A DNA stretch of 64,000 bases from Isoetes taiwanensis (lineage: Eukaryota; Streptophyta; Lycopodiopsida; Isoetales; Isoetaceae), in contig JAJEKV010000013.1 of assembly GCA_021234155.1 (NCBI GenBank), positions 5,710,775 through 5,774,774 on the forward strand. Direction: 5' to 3'. Made by a program: the position numbers and the translations under genes. This document shows, one piece after another, positions 47,030 through 58,224 of this stretch; position 1 is the first letter of the stretch; each line of letters opens with the position of its first letter. The notes beneath the pieces are model-generated. The model did not search any database. It saw only the letters and a program-made list of their open reading frames with translations, and was not told the origin of the DNA.

Positions 47030-48639
47030 TAATTTCTACTATGAGCATCTAATAAAACGTTGATTATATGGGATGGAAACAATGCCGATGGGGGGAGCGT
47101 GGAGGCATTGTTGACATCCCAAAATGTTGCCTACGTGGAAACAATTTAGATAAAATCCTGTGACAGTAAAACTCTTCAAAATCGTTGATAAAGGGCTGAG
47201 AATGCAGGGTAGATCTTCGGAATCGCAGGATAAAGTGTCGAGAATGCCTAGTATATCTCCGATCCATTGTGTAAAATAGTCTGAGCGACCAAGAAGAAAC
47301 GGCTTGAGAAAAGAAAAAAAAAAAAGTGTTCACATTCGGGGTTTGAATGTGTGCCACATGGCATAGTGCTACCGGACCTTGAGGGCAAAATTTTATCTAG
47401 ATTGTTTTGGATGGATTAGAGGTGTATTCAAATGCCCAAATTGTATTTTGTTGAGGTCAGAAAACAGGGTTTGTGGTTTTCGTAGTGTGGGATTTTTTGG
47501 GAGGGTTATTTTTGGAAGTTCTTGGAAGGAATGGATGCGTGGAGGCGATGGCGCGATTGAGGCTTTGCCATGGCAGTGGAGCAACTAGAAGAGCCTTCAT
47601 GCCAGAATAGGTATAGGAAAGGCTTTGATGGGCAAAAGAAGCAGCATCAAAAGGGGCTCGGCTTATAGGAATCGAGCAAACAAGAGGCGACTTGATTAGC
47701 TTCGTCCAGTTCCTTCTTCTATTGCATTTGTTTAGAAGCCTTGTGTGTGCAGCAATGTTTGAGTAAGTATCAAGTTTTACGTGCACCACAAATCATTCTG
47801 GCAAACATAAACTTGAGCTCCATGTTTATGCAGTTTGTGGCTGGTTGTTTTTCTTCTTATTGTGGGATGGGAACGCTGACATTTTAGCTATATTTCATAG
47901 TATCTCCTCTTTTATATTGTTGATATTGCTTACAGGCTGCCCTGAAAGTTGCAAAGTAGTCTAATAATATATTGAAGATGAAATGCAGCTTTATGTGTAG
48001 AAGCGAAGGTGATTGAGTGGAACAACCTTTTTTTTGTTTGTTTCTTGTTAAGAATCTAAAAGAAAATATCGGTTTGTTCATCTAGGTTACTTGTTCACTG
48101 GCAAGAAAGGCACAAGGTGAAGCAAAGGCCTTGAGCACAATATTAATTTGAGAAAAAGTACATTTTCATCTTGCTTCTAATAGCTTGCATCAAACATTTA
48201 GAGAATAGTTTGTAACTATTGGCAGCCTGACTGAAGCAATGAAGCTTTCAGATGGCTCAATAATTGCAAATTAATGAGCTTTGCTTACAAGAAACGTCGT
48301 TATCCCTGATATACATCCGATTAGACTCTAAAGGATCAAGCTGGCCTACAATTAACAATAAAAGGTAGAGAAGATCGTTGACGCGATGTTTCCTACCTTG
48401 AAGGCACATATATATGCCAAAACTCGATGAACTTTCATAATTCAACACTAATAACATCTATTAAGATTAGAAGAATCGTCATAGCGATTCTTTGAATGTC
48501 AAATGTGATTACATTATTGAAGGTTTATGTACACTTAAGAATAGCATTTTGAAACATACGAATTGTCATGGCTCTTTGGAGAACTCATTTTTTATTGTTT
48601 TAATCTTTTTGTGCATTTCATGGAGATTCCCTTACATCA
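47030..48639. other. No recognisable gene
   Basis: AT-rich. The frames at 47,064-47,789 lack motifs. Confidence 0.4.
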
Positions 48640-48810
48640 TCAGGATTCCAATCCACTGTAGCTCTGTCCATTTGTGTGTTGACCCAAGAACAAGCGATCC
48701 TCAAGCAATCCCCAGTGTCCATTTTCACTATAGCTTGACCCCTCTGGAATCTCGTGTTCGTTCTCCGGAGCAAATTTTTCAAGGGCTTCCTGATTTCGCC
48801 TGAGTATCTC
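48640..48810 (-). pseudogene. 3' part of a reading frame split by a LINE
   Basis: The minus-strand frame continues in phase from the target duplication (GAGATACTCAGGCGAA) and stays open for about 55 codons, with a charged composition (LEKFAPENEHEIPEGSSYS), to a TGA at 48,640. Its other half is at 55,451-55,637. The protein is not recognised. Confidence 0.55.
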
Positions 48811-49335
48811 TTTTTTTAATTGAAGGCTTATAAGTATATTTATAGAGGTATAAGTACAAAACTACTTTTTACAGGGAAGTATAACCCATATAGTTTTTGG
48901 CTTAAGATAATCAGAAAAGGAGCCCAGGACAAATGCATAAGTTCACAACAGCTTAGTAGAGACTGTCCAGAGGTAAGATAATATGAAGCTAAAAATAAGA
49001 TCTGAGGTTCAGATTTCCTGGTTTACGGCCTCTGCCCCTGACCATAGTTGAGAGAGTACAGAAAATGCAGATACATGATTCCGCCATCGTCATATTGAAT
49101 CGCCCCTTGTTATCTTTGGCCTCGCAGATCATACCCCTGCGAGCGTCATAGTTTTGATCACAACAGCAACCGCAGACACATGTCACAACATGCCCTTCCG
49201 GGTTCGGGGGCCCGAAGACTTTGATCCACTCCTGGTTCGCTTGTTCATCCATTCTTTTCCATTTAAGCTTGCGCAATAGCATGAATATGATCCCTGCAGA
49301 ACACCGAGAATTAATGAGAATCATTATATAAAGAG

Positions 49336-50349
49336 TTAACCTGCAGCAGTTATCCATTTGATGTCGTATTCGATCTGTTTGATAACAGCCTCCGGGTGAA
49401 CAATATCATCATTGAATATAAACTCATTCCTTCCTTTCCAAATTCTCCACAGGATGATATAAACCCTCCAGTCATTTGGTTGATCCGGCATAAAGAAATC
49501 TGTAGAACTTAAAGAAATGAGATCAGTGCCAGTAATATTCGATGCTAGCTCTAAAACCCATTCTGACCACAGACAGGTCCTAAAGAGATGGTTCTCATCT
49601 TCCTTGTGTGACAGACATCTAGGACAAACATCCGAGTCTGCCATCTGAATCCTGTATCTTTTGCAATTTGTAGCTAAAGCCTTGTGCCACAGCTGCCACA
49701 TGAAGGATTTGACCTTGGGAGGGATAGGGCTGGACCACATGAATTTAAGGTTCTTAATGCATCTTTCCTTCCCTATTTGCCATTTATTATGTATGGTCAT
49801 GGGCTGGTCCATCAAAAAACTGTAAGCATTTTTAACTTTGAATTCTGCTTTCCCCTTATGGTACCAATTGTTATCATCATCTGTCCATATTCCCTGAGTA
49901 AGCACAGAGCAAATATTGTTGTAAAGTAATTCAGAATCGTAGAGCACCGAGTCCCTATAAGGAATAATTCCTTGATCATTGAACATGTCTCTGATCAGAC
50001 ATATGCCTTTGGAGGTCCATATCTTAGCCTGCTCAGGAAAATGGCATGCCAAACATAAAGAAGAGTTGTTAGTTAGAAGAGCTGCATTCCAAAAAATTGA
50101 TTGATTCATAGACAACCCTTCTTTCCACGTATACATCCCTTTTACCTGATTCCAAGCTTTGATCCATTTCTTAAGCAGGCCAGGAGTGGAATTGGGGACC
50201 GAGAAGGGGAAGTATATAGAATGGGGAAGATTTATTCTGAGGTTCCTCCATCCATATGAGGTGCACTTACCCAAATAATGCCTGATAATAGTCGACACTG
50301 AGTGATTAATTTGGTTGTGGGCAGCCTTGTAAAAGTATTTAGCTTGCAA
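49336..50349 (-). pseudogene. LINE ORF2, C-terminal zf-RVT part
   Basis: This 337-codon frame covers the region after the reverse transcriptase: the connection segment (AKYFYKAAHNQINHSVSTII), FMWSSPIPPKVKSFMWQLWH, the zinc-binding motif CPRCLSHKEDENHLFRTC, and IILWRIWKGRNEFIF near the end. It is the same ORF2 as 50,504-52,795 but separated from it by a frameshift near 50,510 and two stop codons (TGA in place of Trp near 50,440, TAG near 50,360). Confidence 0.9.
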
Positions 50350-50503
50350 GTGCTATGCCCTTTTCTCTATGTTAATCACACCCAGCCCCTCATTTTCCTT
50401 GGTATTGCAGCATTCCTTCATGGCAACAGGGATCCATCATCTCTTGTTTTGGCCATAGGAAATAAATCTGCCAATGATACTCTGGAGCTTGGAGGAAACT
50501 TTT

Positions 50504-50983
50504 TTAGGCGCTAAGATAACTGAGGACTGGTAAACATGAGACGAGGCTATCCACTTTCTTCTGAAATTTCTCAACTATGTCATTCCAGATATCAGAGGGG
50601 CTACCTTTTAGGACCATGGGAATACCTAAGATTTTAGACTTCATGGGATTTATCTTGCAGCCTGAGGCTTCCCCGAACTCCTCCAGGATGGCTTGAGTGT
50701 TGATTAGAGATCTATTGTCCATAGATACCAGCAAGAACGTATCATCTGCAAAATGCCCATTCAAAATCTGATCCAATTCCCCCCTGTCTGATAGGGTTAG
50801 CCCTTGAATCAGGTTAGTTGTTTTGGCTTCCTCCAGCTTACTATGGAGGCTTTCCATGATAATAAGAAAAAGAAAGGGAGCCAGAGGGCATCCTTCTTTT
50901 ACCCCCCTTTCAAGGGGGAAGAATGGGCCACACTCCCCATTAATCAGAACCGAGGATCTAGAATTGGAAAGAATAGCCTTGAA
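50504..50983 (-). pseudogene. LINE ORF2, reverse transcriptase palm with FADD
   Basis: Continues the reverse transcriptase after an in-frame TGA at about 50,984. It contains SSVLINGE, GVKEGCPLAPFLFLIIMESL and the catalytic box FADDTF, then KSKILGIP. About ten residues that normally precede this segment appear missing at the stop. Confidence 0.9.
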
Positions 50984-50986
50984 GAG

Positions 50987-52795
50987 TCAGCATTTAAAAG
51001 AAAAATTCCAGCTTACCGAGTCGAATGCCTTGGTGATATCCAATTTGATGAGGGCAACATCCTGATTTGAGTCTTTGGCCCAATGAAGACCCAATATAGC
51101 TGTGACTACATTATCCAGAATGAATCTGTCCTTCAGGTATGCTGCTTGGGAAGTGCTGATTATCCTTTCCAGGATTATCTTTAATCTCCTGGCTATCGTA
51201 CATGAGATTAGCTTGTAGATAACATTTGACAATGAAATAGGCCTATAGTCCGAAAAGGTAGCAGGCACATCTATCTTAGGGATGAGAGTGATAAGACTGG
51301 TGTTAATTCTTGCATCCATGCACTTCGATTCCCTGAACTCATTAGCCAGGCATGTAATATCCTCCCCTATAAAAGGCCACACCTTGATAAAAAATTCCAC
51401 AGGGAGCCCATCAGGCCCCGGGCTCTTACCTTTTTCCATTTCCTTTGCAATAGAGTAGAGTTCTTCGCCAGAGAAAGGTTTCTCAATACTCAGATTCTCC
51501 TCTGGAGTTACCTTTATTTGCAGATTAATGAAGCCATCCATAACCTCAAGCTGGCAGTCTTTGTTGGTTCCCATAATACTTTTGAAGTGATCCTTGGCTG
51601 CATTTTTAATCTGATTCTCATCAGTGATCTCTTCATCACCAGCCTTAATTTCGAATATGTGGTTCCTTTTAACTCTGCCCTTAGCTTTGACAAAGAAGAA
51701 TTTGGAACTTCCTCTTTCATCTTCCTTAATCTCCCTAACCTTTGCATTGAGTCTCCAACCTTCTGCAATCTTAAGCTCCTCCTTCTCTATTTCTGCTCGA
51801 ATTTCTTCCTTATCGTCTTCCAAGGCGTTTATAAGCCTCTCTCTCAGGTTTTGGAGGTGAAGAGTCCTCTCTAAGTGCACAGCCTTACCCCAAACCTTAA
51901 GCCAGTTTTTAATTGCCTTAGCCACCTTAACCCACCAGTACATGCAACCAGTTCTTCCAGAGGGTTTAGGATACTTAGCCAGCACCTGCTGAAATCTAGT
52001 ACTAAACTCATCATGATCCAAAAGACTAGTGTTGAGCTTAAAGTATGTCTTCCTTCTTTTAATGGAGTCCTTAGCCATAATCCCGAGCTGCTGGGGAAAA
52101 TGGTCTGAAAGAGTGTAGCCCTCAAGATTGTTCACCCTGTTGCTATGATTCCATAAGTTTTCGGAGAGATAAAATCTGTCATGTAAACATAAAGTAGGAT
52201 CCACCCTTTTGTCAGTCCAGCTAAAGGAGTCAGCCTTGGCTCTAGCCAGAGTGAGGTTATTTCCCTCAATCAGGTTTGACCAAGCCACCTTTTCCTGCTT
52301 ACCTAAAGGCCTATAATTCTTATTTTTCATAAAACTGTTAGTAACCATATTAATATCCCCACCTAAAATGCATTCGTCAAACTCCAAATTGTCTAGACTA
52401 ATCTTAATCTTATTCCAAATCTCCACCCTATCCCCTGGATTATTATAGGCATAGATATTAACCAAAGCAATTCTAATTTTAAATAAAGTGCATAAAAGGA
52501 TCTGCCATCTGCCATTTCTCCCATTGATCATATAGGTATTGGTCAGATTCAAGCAATTGTTCCAAGCAATAGCAATCCCAGCAGAAGAGTCATTGGCTGG
52601 AATGGACCATATACTAAAATTAGGTGGAAGAGTTCTGCTGATGATATCCCTATGATTAAGGTCGTGAATCTTGTGCTCCTGAATAAACAAAATATCCGGT
52701 TTAAGGGAATGAAGACATACCTTAAGCCTTTCCCTTTTGATAATACTATTCAGCCCCTGGAGATTCCAGGTAATGCAGCTTATGTCTCTATCCAT
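50987..52795 (-). pseudogene. LINE ORF2, endonuclease and N-terminal reverse transcriptase
   Basis: 602 codons. The apurinic-type endonuclease is complete by motif: ITWNLQGLNS, FIQEHKIHD, LGGDIN, HDRFY and SDHFPQQ. A linker follows, then the reverse transcriptase fingers (TLIPKIDVPATFSDYRPISL, AYLKDRFILDNV, LIKLDITKAFDSVSW). The endonuclease nicks target DNA and the reverse transcriptase primes there. Translation stops at a TGA after FSFKC. The ATG overlaps the ORF1 stop codon as TAATG. Confidence 0.93.
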
Positions 52796-54006
52796 TAAAT
52801 TTTATACTTACCTACAGCCTCTCGGGCTTGAATGGACTGTTTCCTGGGGCTTGCTCGGCTGGGTCCCAAATAGAGCTTTTTCTTACCTCTGCCCCTTCTT
52901 TTATCAACCAACTTCCAGCATTTATCCTCTAAATCCGTAATTTCTTCAAATGTATGCTGTACCTCTTCCTCTCCCTTCTTACAGATAGGAATAGGGTCCT
53001 CTTGCATGGTGAACACCAAGTTCCCTGTATCAATTCTCACCGACAAATTAGCATTTTTAAACATAAAGACCATATTGTGATTGAGTTCAATCTTAGGAAG
53101 CTCCTGATCGTACAGCTGGTCCTTAATCTTGGATAGAGTAAATTGGTTCACATTTAGATTCTGATCAACAATTTTAGGCTCAGATTCATGCATATCCTTC
53201 ATGTCCTCACTAATGCTTGCTTTAGGAACCCAGGCCTGCTTGATGTTCTTATGTTGATGATTCTCCTTGGCTGTAGTGGTTAAGACCGGCCATTTGGAGT
53301 AGGAAATCATGATATCCAAATACTCTTTCTCCTTGACTCTCGTTTTTATACTCTTGCTCCAGTCAGAGTTTATTCTTTTGGAGACACACACTGAGGGGTA
53401 GTTGGTTTGAGGGATATTGATCTCAATCACATCCCCCAGGGGTTCAGAGAGAGCCAGCAGGTGAGATTTGGTCCAAAAAGCAGGGGGAAGATTAGAAAAA
53501 GATATCCAAGTGGTCGTTCTGATATCCTTATCCGATCCCGGGATGAATCCAGAGTTCCACCTCATCATGTAGAACGGGGCATTAGCAATCATATCTAATT
53601 TCCTTCTAAGGATATAGCCAACACACACTTCATCCCTGCACACAATTTGGAATGTTTTATTGTCAAGCTTAAGGATCGAGAGGATAGGGATATGTTGAGA
53701 TTTAGTAATCCAGATCTTGACTTCCTCCTGAGAAGGGCATTTCCGCGGGAAATGGACTAAAATAGCTTTCTTGGAGAAGAGGTCAGCAGCAGAATTGTCT
53801 GGCACACCAAATAAATCAATAAATCCCTTACCAATATCCTGGCTGACAGAGTTAGTTGAAACAGAAGGAACATCTTTCATTAAAATATTCTTATAGGAAG
53901 GGGGAGAATCCAAACCTTTAGCTTTGTCGTTCTTGCCCACGACAGAGATAGTATTTGTGATTTTGTTTTCTCCCACCTTTGTTTTCGTGATGTTCAGGGC
54001 TGCCAT
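52795..54006 (-). CDS. LINE ORF1 protein (DUF4283-like)
   Basis: 403 codons, open throughout. The N-terminal half contains a DUF4283-like fold (AILVHFPRKCPSQEEVKIWI, ILKLDNKTFQIVCRDEV, RWNSGFIPGSDKD, WISFSNLPPAFW), typical of plant L1 ORF1 RNA-binding proteins. A basic Lys/Arg/Gly-rich end follows (DKRRGRGKKKLYLG). The usual CCHC knuckle is not evident. Its last codon is followed by TAATG, which starts ORF2. Confidence 0.85.
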   Translation of the reverse strand: MAALNITKTKVGENKITNTISVVGKNDKAKGLDSPPSYKNILMKDVPSVSTNSVSQDIGKGFIDLFGVPDNSAADLFSKKAILVHFPRKCPSQEEVKIWITKSQHIPILSILKLDNKTFQIVCRDEVCVGYILRRKLDMIANAPFYMMRWNSGFIPGSDKDIRTTTWISFSNLPPAFWTKSHLLALSEPLGDVIEINIPQTNYPSVCVSKRINSDWSKSIKTRVKEKEYLDIMISYSKWPVLTTTAKENHQHKNIKQAWVPKASISEDMKDMHESEPKIVDQNLNVNQFTLSKIKDQLYDQELPKIELNHNMVFMFKNANLSVRIDTGNLVFTMQEDPIPICKKGEEEVQHTFEEITDLEDKCWKLVDKRRGRGKKKLYLGPSRASPRKQSIQAREAVGKYKI

Positions 54007-54025
54007 CTTGACCTCCTCGCAATTT

Positions 54026-55378
54026 TCAGTCGCAGGAGCTCACCTCCGCTGGATTGAAGAACCCATTGGAGTCCTTGATCTTACAGGCCTTGGCCAATTT
54101 CTTCCTTCTGAGCTGGTAAACTTCCAGGGAGGTTGAAACTCCTTCAAGAGGCTGATCCAAGGCGAGTCCTTGTCTGAAAGTTTTTCTGTGTCTCTCTATA
54201 ACATTATCTTCTGCCTCTTCCCATCTCTTGATTAATCTGATGCTTGCATTAGAACTTTCCCTCAACCCTTCCCATCTGATGATCAGGTTTTTCACCTTTG
54301 CCAGCATTTCATCCATGAAGGATCTGAAAATACTATTTTTCAAGCTGCAGCAATCCATTTCAGTATGGCCCTGTTTTACAGTGATAAGCTTATACAGAGT
54401 ATTGTCCATCTCTTGAACATAGCCGAAAGTATTCCAAACCCAATCTCTGTCATTCGCTCTTCCGTCCATATAGTCCTTGTCTATGCCCCTTAGCTTCTCT
54501 TTGCATGCCACAATCCCCACCTCATCATGGACTCCCATACAACCAGATGATCTCTAAACCAATGTATAATTCCTTTAAAATGCTCCAATCTTTATCTCGT
54601 CTGTCATCCAACCAAAAAATTTGGTTCCATTCATCATCCTCTTTGCTAAACTGGTTTTTGGATGTGCTTGCTTTGGTTCTCATTTTTAACAGAGGCTGAA
54701 CGGAAGAGGGCAATCTAAACTACGGACCGAATTCGCTGAGGACCCAAAGAAGCTACCGTTACCCAACTCTGCGGGCTACCCCTTCGATTCTCCTTACGCC
54801 CCAGGAAATAACTGCCAATGATAGTCTTCCCCTCCCCCGAGAAGAATAACCAGAATATGACGGGAGATCTGACACCCCGTACCCTCGAGAATCCCAGAGA
54901 TGCAAAATCTAAAAGACCCTACCTGACAGAGACCCTAGATCTAAAGACCCTACCCTATCAAGAGAACATTAAACTAATTTGCTACCAAGAACCTCCATAC
55001 CACGACATCTAAGTCCCTAAGGTGCTGAGAAGGATGAAGATCAAAGAAGGCTGCCCAATAATATATTGGTTCAACTCCAAACTCCAAGGGAGCACTCATC
55101 ATGAAAAGATTACGTTCAAATCTGTTGCCAAGAAAGGGCCTGGAGTTGTGAGCAGCCATCCTTAAGGAACCAGGTCTGTCGAAGCATAGGATGCATAAGA
55201 AGAAAGAATTGAACCCGAACCTGCAGAAACCAACCCTGGATCTAGACTCAATTGCCCATCTAATTAAATTCTCTATAATTCCTAAAGAATCTTGGTTTTC
55301 CTCCAGGATGTTAGTGATCCCCAACCCCTGGAGAACAGCTTCATACAAAGCCTCATCCATCGGGGTAGGGGAGAACAC
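54026..55378 (-). other. LINE 5' region with additional helical frames
   Basis: Two frames precede ORF1. One is at 54,974-55,378 (134 codons, DEALYEAVLQGLGITNILEE near its start). The other, 54,026-54,538 (170 codons), is helical and charged (NSIFRSFMDEMLAKVKNLI, RLIKRWEEAEDN) and is possibly continued upstream in another frame from 54,713. They may be an extra ORF upstream of ORF1 that has suffered frameshifts. No family is recognised. Confidence 0.55.
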
Positions 55379-55450
55379 CCAGAAGCAAGGCGCCCTCCTG
55401 AAGGCGCTTAATGTTCATCTCCCCGCTCATCCCAGCCCGTTCTCATTTCC

Positions 55451-55990
55451 TTCGCCTGAGTATCTCACTAAAGTCATTTCCCAGAGGACCATGCAAGGCA
55501 TTTGGTGGCCTGTGACGCTTAGTACTAATTATCTTATTGAATTCTTGAGAAGGTCCAACACCCTCAGCATTGTTCTCAGGCTCGATTTCATAGTCCACTA
55601 GCAACTCGTGAAACGGTGGCATAGGAATATCTAGCACAAATTTACGACCTAAGACATCTATATAATCATTTAAAGCTTTAAGCTTTTGAAAAAAAAAAGA
55701 TCTATAGCGGTCACATCCCTCTCCAAATAAGATATATCTTTCTTTACTCCATCCAATGTCTCAGTGTAGTTGTCATCTTGAAAACTATCGAGGACAGCAT
55801 CCAAGTTATCAGGTATCTCTGCAGTCTTAGTGATGTGAATGTTAAGGGCTGTTCCAGAAGCTTCTCCCGTTCCGAGCTTTGAGCCCCCTTCTCTTCCTCT
55901 TCCCCTTCTTCGCTTTTTGTCTCCACCTTCCAGCCAGACTTTCAAGGTGTGTAAAGTAACTTGACAAAAACCTTTGTTTCCTGTCATCAT
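55451..55990 (-). pseudogene. 5' part of a reading frame split by the LINE
   Basis: The minus-strand frame 55,451-55,690 (ALNDYIDVLGRKFVLDIPMP, then HELLVDYEIEPENN) runs into the LINE target duplication and resumes in phase at 48,810. Upstream, 55,690-55,990 (ETLDGVKKDISYLERDVTAI) continues in a neighbouring frame across a ten-base A/T homopolymer at 55,689-55,698. That junction suggests one coding segment with a homopolymer frameshift, or an intron I could not define. The composition is acidic and helical. The protein is not recognised, and whether the frame was still functional when the LINE arrived is unknown. Confidence 0.5.
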
Positions 55991-56208
55991 ATTCGAAAGC
56001 CATGCATTTTTTTCACTTAAATTAGAATAATCTGTGAAGACGTACCAGACGAAAAAAAGTCGAGCACATATCCATCTTTCGAAAGAACCTGCTCCACAAT
56101 GTATTAGGCATAAGATGTCTTCATTTGAGGTTGCAATAGCAAATTGCTATCTATTCCCATTCAATGATATTTCATTTTGATTGTGAACGGTGTTACCTTC
56201 TTGTGCTT

Positions 56209-56712
56209 TTATCTTTTCTTATCAACCTCATCATCACCAGCCAATTCAACGGAATGTATCTCTACATTCTTTTCTAGATGATCCGAGAGGGAGAACCGTA
56301 GATCCAATCTTGGCTGCTTAGATATGGCTTTGGCCTCGCTTGTATCGATGATGATGTCGGTGACAAAGTATTGGTGTTGCTTTATGCGCTTCAAATTGTT
56401 GAACTCGGGCTTCTCGTAGGATCCAAAGTAAACATTAACACTCCCTTCGATCTATGATAAACTATACAAATAGTTGGGTAAGTGGCTAGGAAGGAGAAGC
56501 TTTAACAAATAAATTGTAGTTGTCATCATTAGCAAGATCCTTCTATATAATTCAAGATACTGAGGCACAATGCAATCTGGTTTAAGACCCCGCATGTTAG
56601 CACTGATCATTTGGGCAGGCTCGAACTGGAAATTGGTTGATTGCACTTCTGACTTTTGGTTCACATGATGGAGGACGTGTCTCTCCATCAAAGTGAGTGT
56701 CTCTATGTCCAA
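56209..56712 (-). pseudogene. Minus-strand protein-like frames, unrecognised
   Basis: Two neighbouring frames look like coding sequence: 56,452-56,712 (FQFEPAQMISANMRGLKPDC near the middle) and 56,209-56,440 (VNVYFGSYEKPEFNNLKRIK, DLRFSLSDHLEKNVEIHSVE). They point toward the split frame at 55,451-55,990 and may be upstream parts of the same gene, either exons or frameshifted pieces. No family could be assigned. Confidence 0.35.
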
Positions 56713-56817
56713 TGCCCGTTGCTTGTATTCGAAGCGGCCATTTTGTATTTGAAGTGGTCATTTTGCCATCTTGTTTAGCCTTTTATGGCACAACTGGGTG
56801 AAGCATAATTTCATTGT

Positions 56818-56842
56818 ATATGGACTTTCCCTAAGTCCATAT
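56818..56842. repeat. Perfect 10-bp-arm hairpin
   Basis: ATATGGACTT, loop TCCCT, AAGTCCATAT. It lies between the minus-strand frames to the left and the plus-strand frame starting at 57,074. Confidence 0.9.
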
Positions 56843-57073
56843 GACTCCCAAATGGACCTGAATTTTTAGAATATAGGGGTTTTATTTGTTAGAATGATGC
56901 AAAATTTCGGGAATCGTGCAGGTAGGTGAGATGGCAGGCCTTATATCTATTAAGCCAAAGAAGTGCCATCCGAGTTTGTGTCCCGCCCAAGCGCCTTCAC
57001 TAGAGGCGGTCTCGCCACAGTAGCCGGCATTCGCAAATCTACATAGTGTAGATTCATAGTCGGGATAGTCAGA

Positions 57074-57556
57074 ATGGTCCGAACCAGGCGCAGCGATGGA
57101 TTCACAATGAGCAAAATGCAGTCCCATATCTGCGAGCCAATATTAGCTCATGCGAATCAGCTTCAGGTTGAGGTGCAAAACGAGATAAACAAAAATAGCA
57201 CAGAAGAAATGAGACACCAACTCATGAAGCTCCTTCGTCGTGGAGAGTTTATGAAGGATGGCAAGCCGGATCACCTCAGCAGGGTAGAGCTGGAAGGCTG
57301 CTTGATTCCATTGAAACGCCATATTTACAGGACAGAAGCTCTGAAGAGGCTGCTGAAAATGGAGGACATTTGGCTGCACAACAGGTTCCGGTCGTTATTT
57401 AAGAAGCTTTACAAGAAGGAAAAAAGGGAGCGTGTGGCTTTGGTAACCAAGCTCATCCTCAGCACTCCCCATTCGATGCTTGATCTGTATAGCCGACAAG
57501 GCATTACAGAGTTCGATCTGGGGGATCTAATTGTGGTGGAACTGGGCATTGACTGA
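57074..57556 (+). CDS. Hypothetical helical basic protein, 160 aa
   Basis: An intact ATG-to-TGA frame of 160 codons, unspliced. The predicted protein is highly charged and mostly helical (LQVEVQNEINKNSTEEMRHQ; KRLLKMEDIWLHNRFRSLFK; KLYKKEKRERVALVTKLILS) and ends LIVVELGID. There is no signal peptide, membrane segment or recognised domain. Its stop lies about 200 nt before the hairpin-derived repeat array, on which gene A (58,225-58,470, -) also converges; the same arrangement recurs at 59.5-59.95 kb. That context is the main reason to regard it as a real gene of the unusual right-hand segment. No clear TATA box precedes it. Confidence 0.5.
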   Translation: MVRTRRSDGFTMSKMQSHICEPILAHANQLQVEVQNEINKNSTEEMRHQLMKLLRRGEFMKDGKPDHLSRVELEGCLIPLKRHIYRTEALKRLLKMEDIWLHNRFRSLFKKLYKKEKRERVALVTKLILSTPHSMLDLYSRQGITEFDLGDLIVVELGID

Positions 57557-57753
57557 AACCTCCATGTATAATATTATATATTATTATCTATTATGTTTCT
57601 GTTGAACTATCTCTTTCGAGACATGATGTTTAGTTGTTTTTATTATCTATGTACTCCATCCATGTACTCCGTTCCTATATGAATATAATGGTTCTTGTCT
57701 ACATTGATAAAAGCCCATAACGTGAATTTCAGAAAAGTAACATCCTGTGTACA

Positions 57754-58125
57754 AACTGGGCGCCCGCCCACTTTGCCCCTTAAATGCCTTGAAGATAGTT
57801 TCTCGCCGAGGCTCTAAGTAGAAGAAATTGGGCCCGCCACTTTGCTTTGGGAATAGTTCAACAAAGCTTTCGAGGCCACCACCAGAAATTGGGCTACCCC
57901 CACTTTATTGTCCCGGAGATGGTCTGATGAAAGTTACCTCGAGTCCTCCGTATAATTGGGCCACCCCACTTTTGCTCTTGGAATTGTCCGAACAAAGCTC
58001 CTTGGAGGCTTCCCACCTTAATTGGGCTGCTTCCACTTTGCCTTGGGAATGCTCGTTCGAAATTCCATCGAGACCTCCCGAGAAAATTAAGGGCTTCAAT
58101 TTCCTTGGAGTTGCAAGCAAATGGA
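57754..58125. repeat. 65-68-bp minisatellite built on the intergenic palindrome
   Basis: Five to six units each begin with a version of the palindrome (AACTGGGCGCCCGCCCACTTT at 57,754; AAATTGGGCCCGCCACTTTG; AAATTGGGCTACCCCCACTT; AATTGGGCCACCCCACTTTT; AATTGGGCTGCTTCCACTTT). Each continues with TTGGGAAT-GTTC-AACAAAGCTTTCGAGGCC-like spacer. Arms decay progressively along the array. The plus frame 57,828-58,157 is a by-product of the repeat. Confidence 0.85.
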
Positions 58126-58224
58126 AAATGATAAAAACTAGATCAAAACTAAGATAACAACCTGAATGATAACAACCGAGATGCACAACACGCTTATATC
58201 ATATAAAGTTATGAAATACATGAC

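Larger units (their letters stand above)
48811..55450 (-). mobile_element. Full-length L1-type LINE with 16-bp target site duplication
   Basis: The 16-mer TTCGCCTGAGTATCTC occurs on both sides (48,795-48,810 and 55,451-55,466). A T-run at 48,811 is the minus-strand poly-A tail, and the 5' end is at 55,450. The element is 6,640 bp and contains, 5' to 3': a 5' region with helical frames, ORF1, ORF2 with endonuclease, reverse transcriptase and zf-RVT domain, and a 3' UTR. ORF2 carries stops and a frameshift, so this copy cannot move by itself, but the intact duplication shows it is not very old. Confidence 0.95.

Noticed and set aside
57828-58157. 109-codon plus-strand frame
   Set aside because: It coincides with the 65-68-bp repeat array and ends within degenerate units; it is best explained as a repeat by-product.
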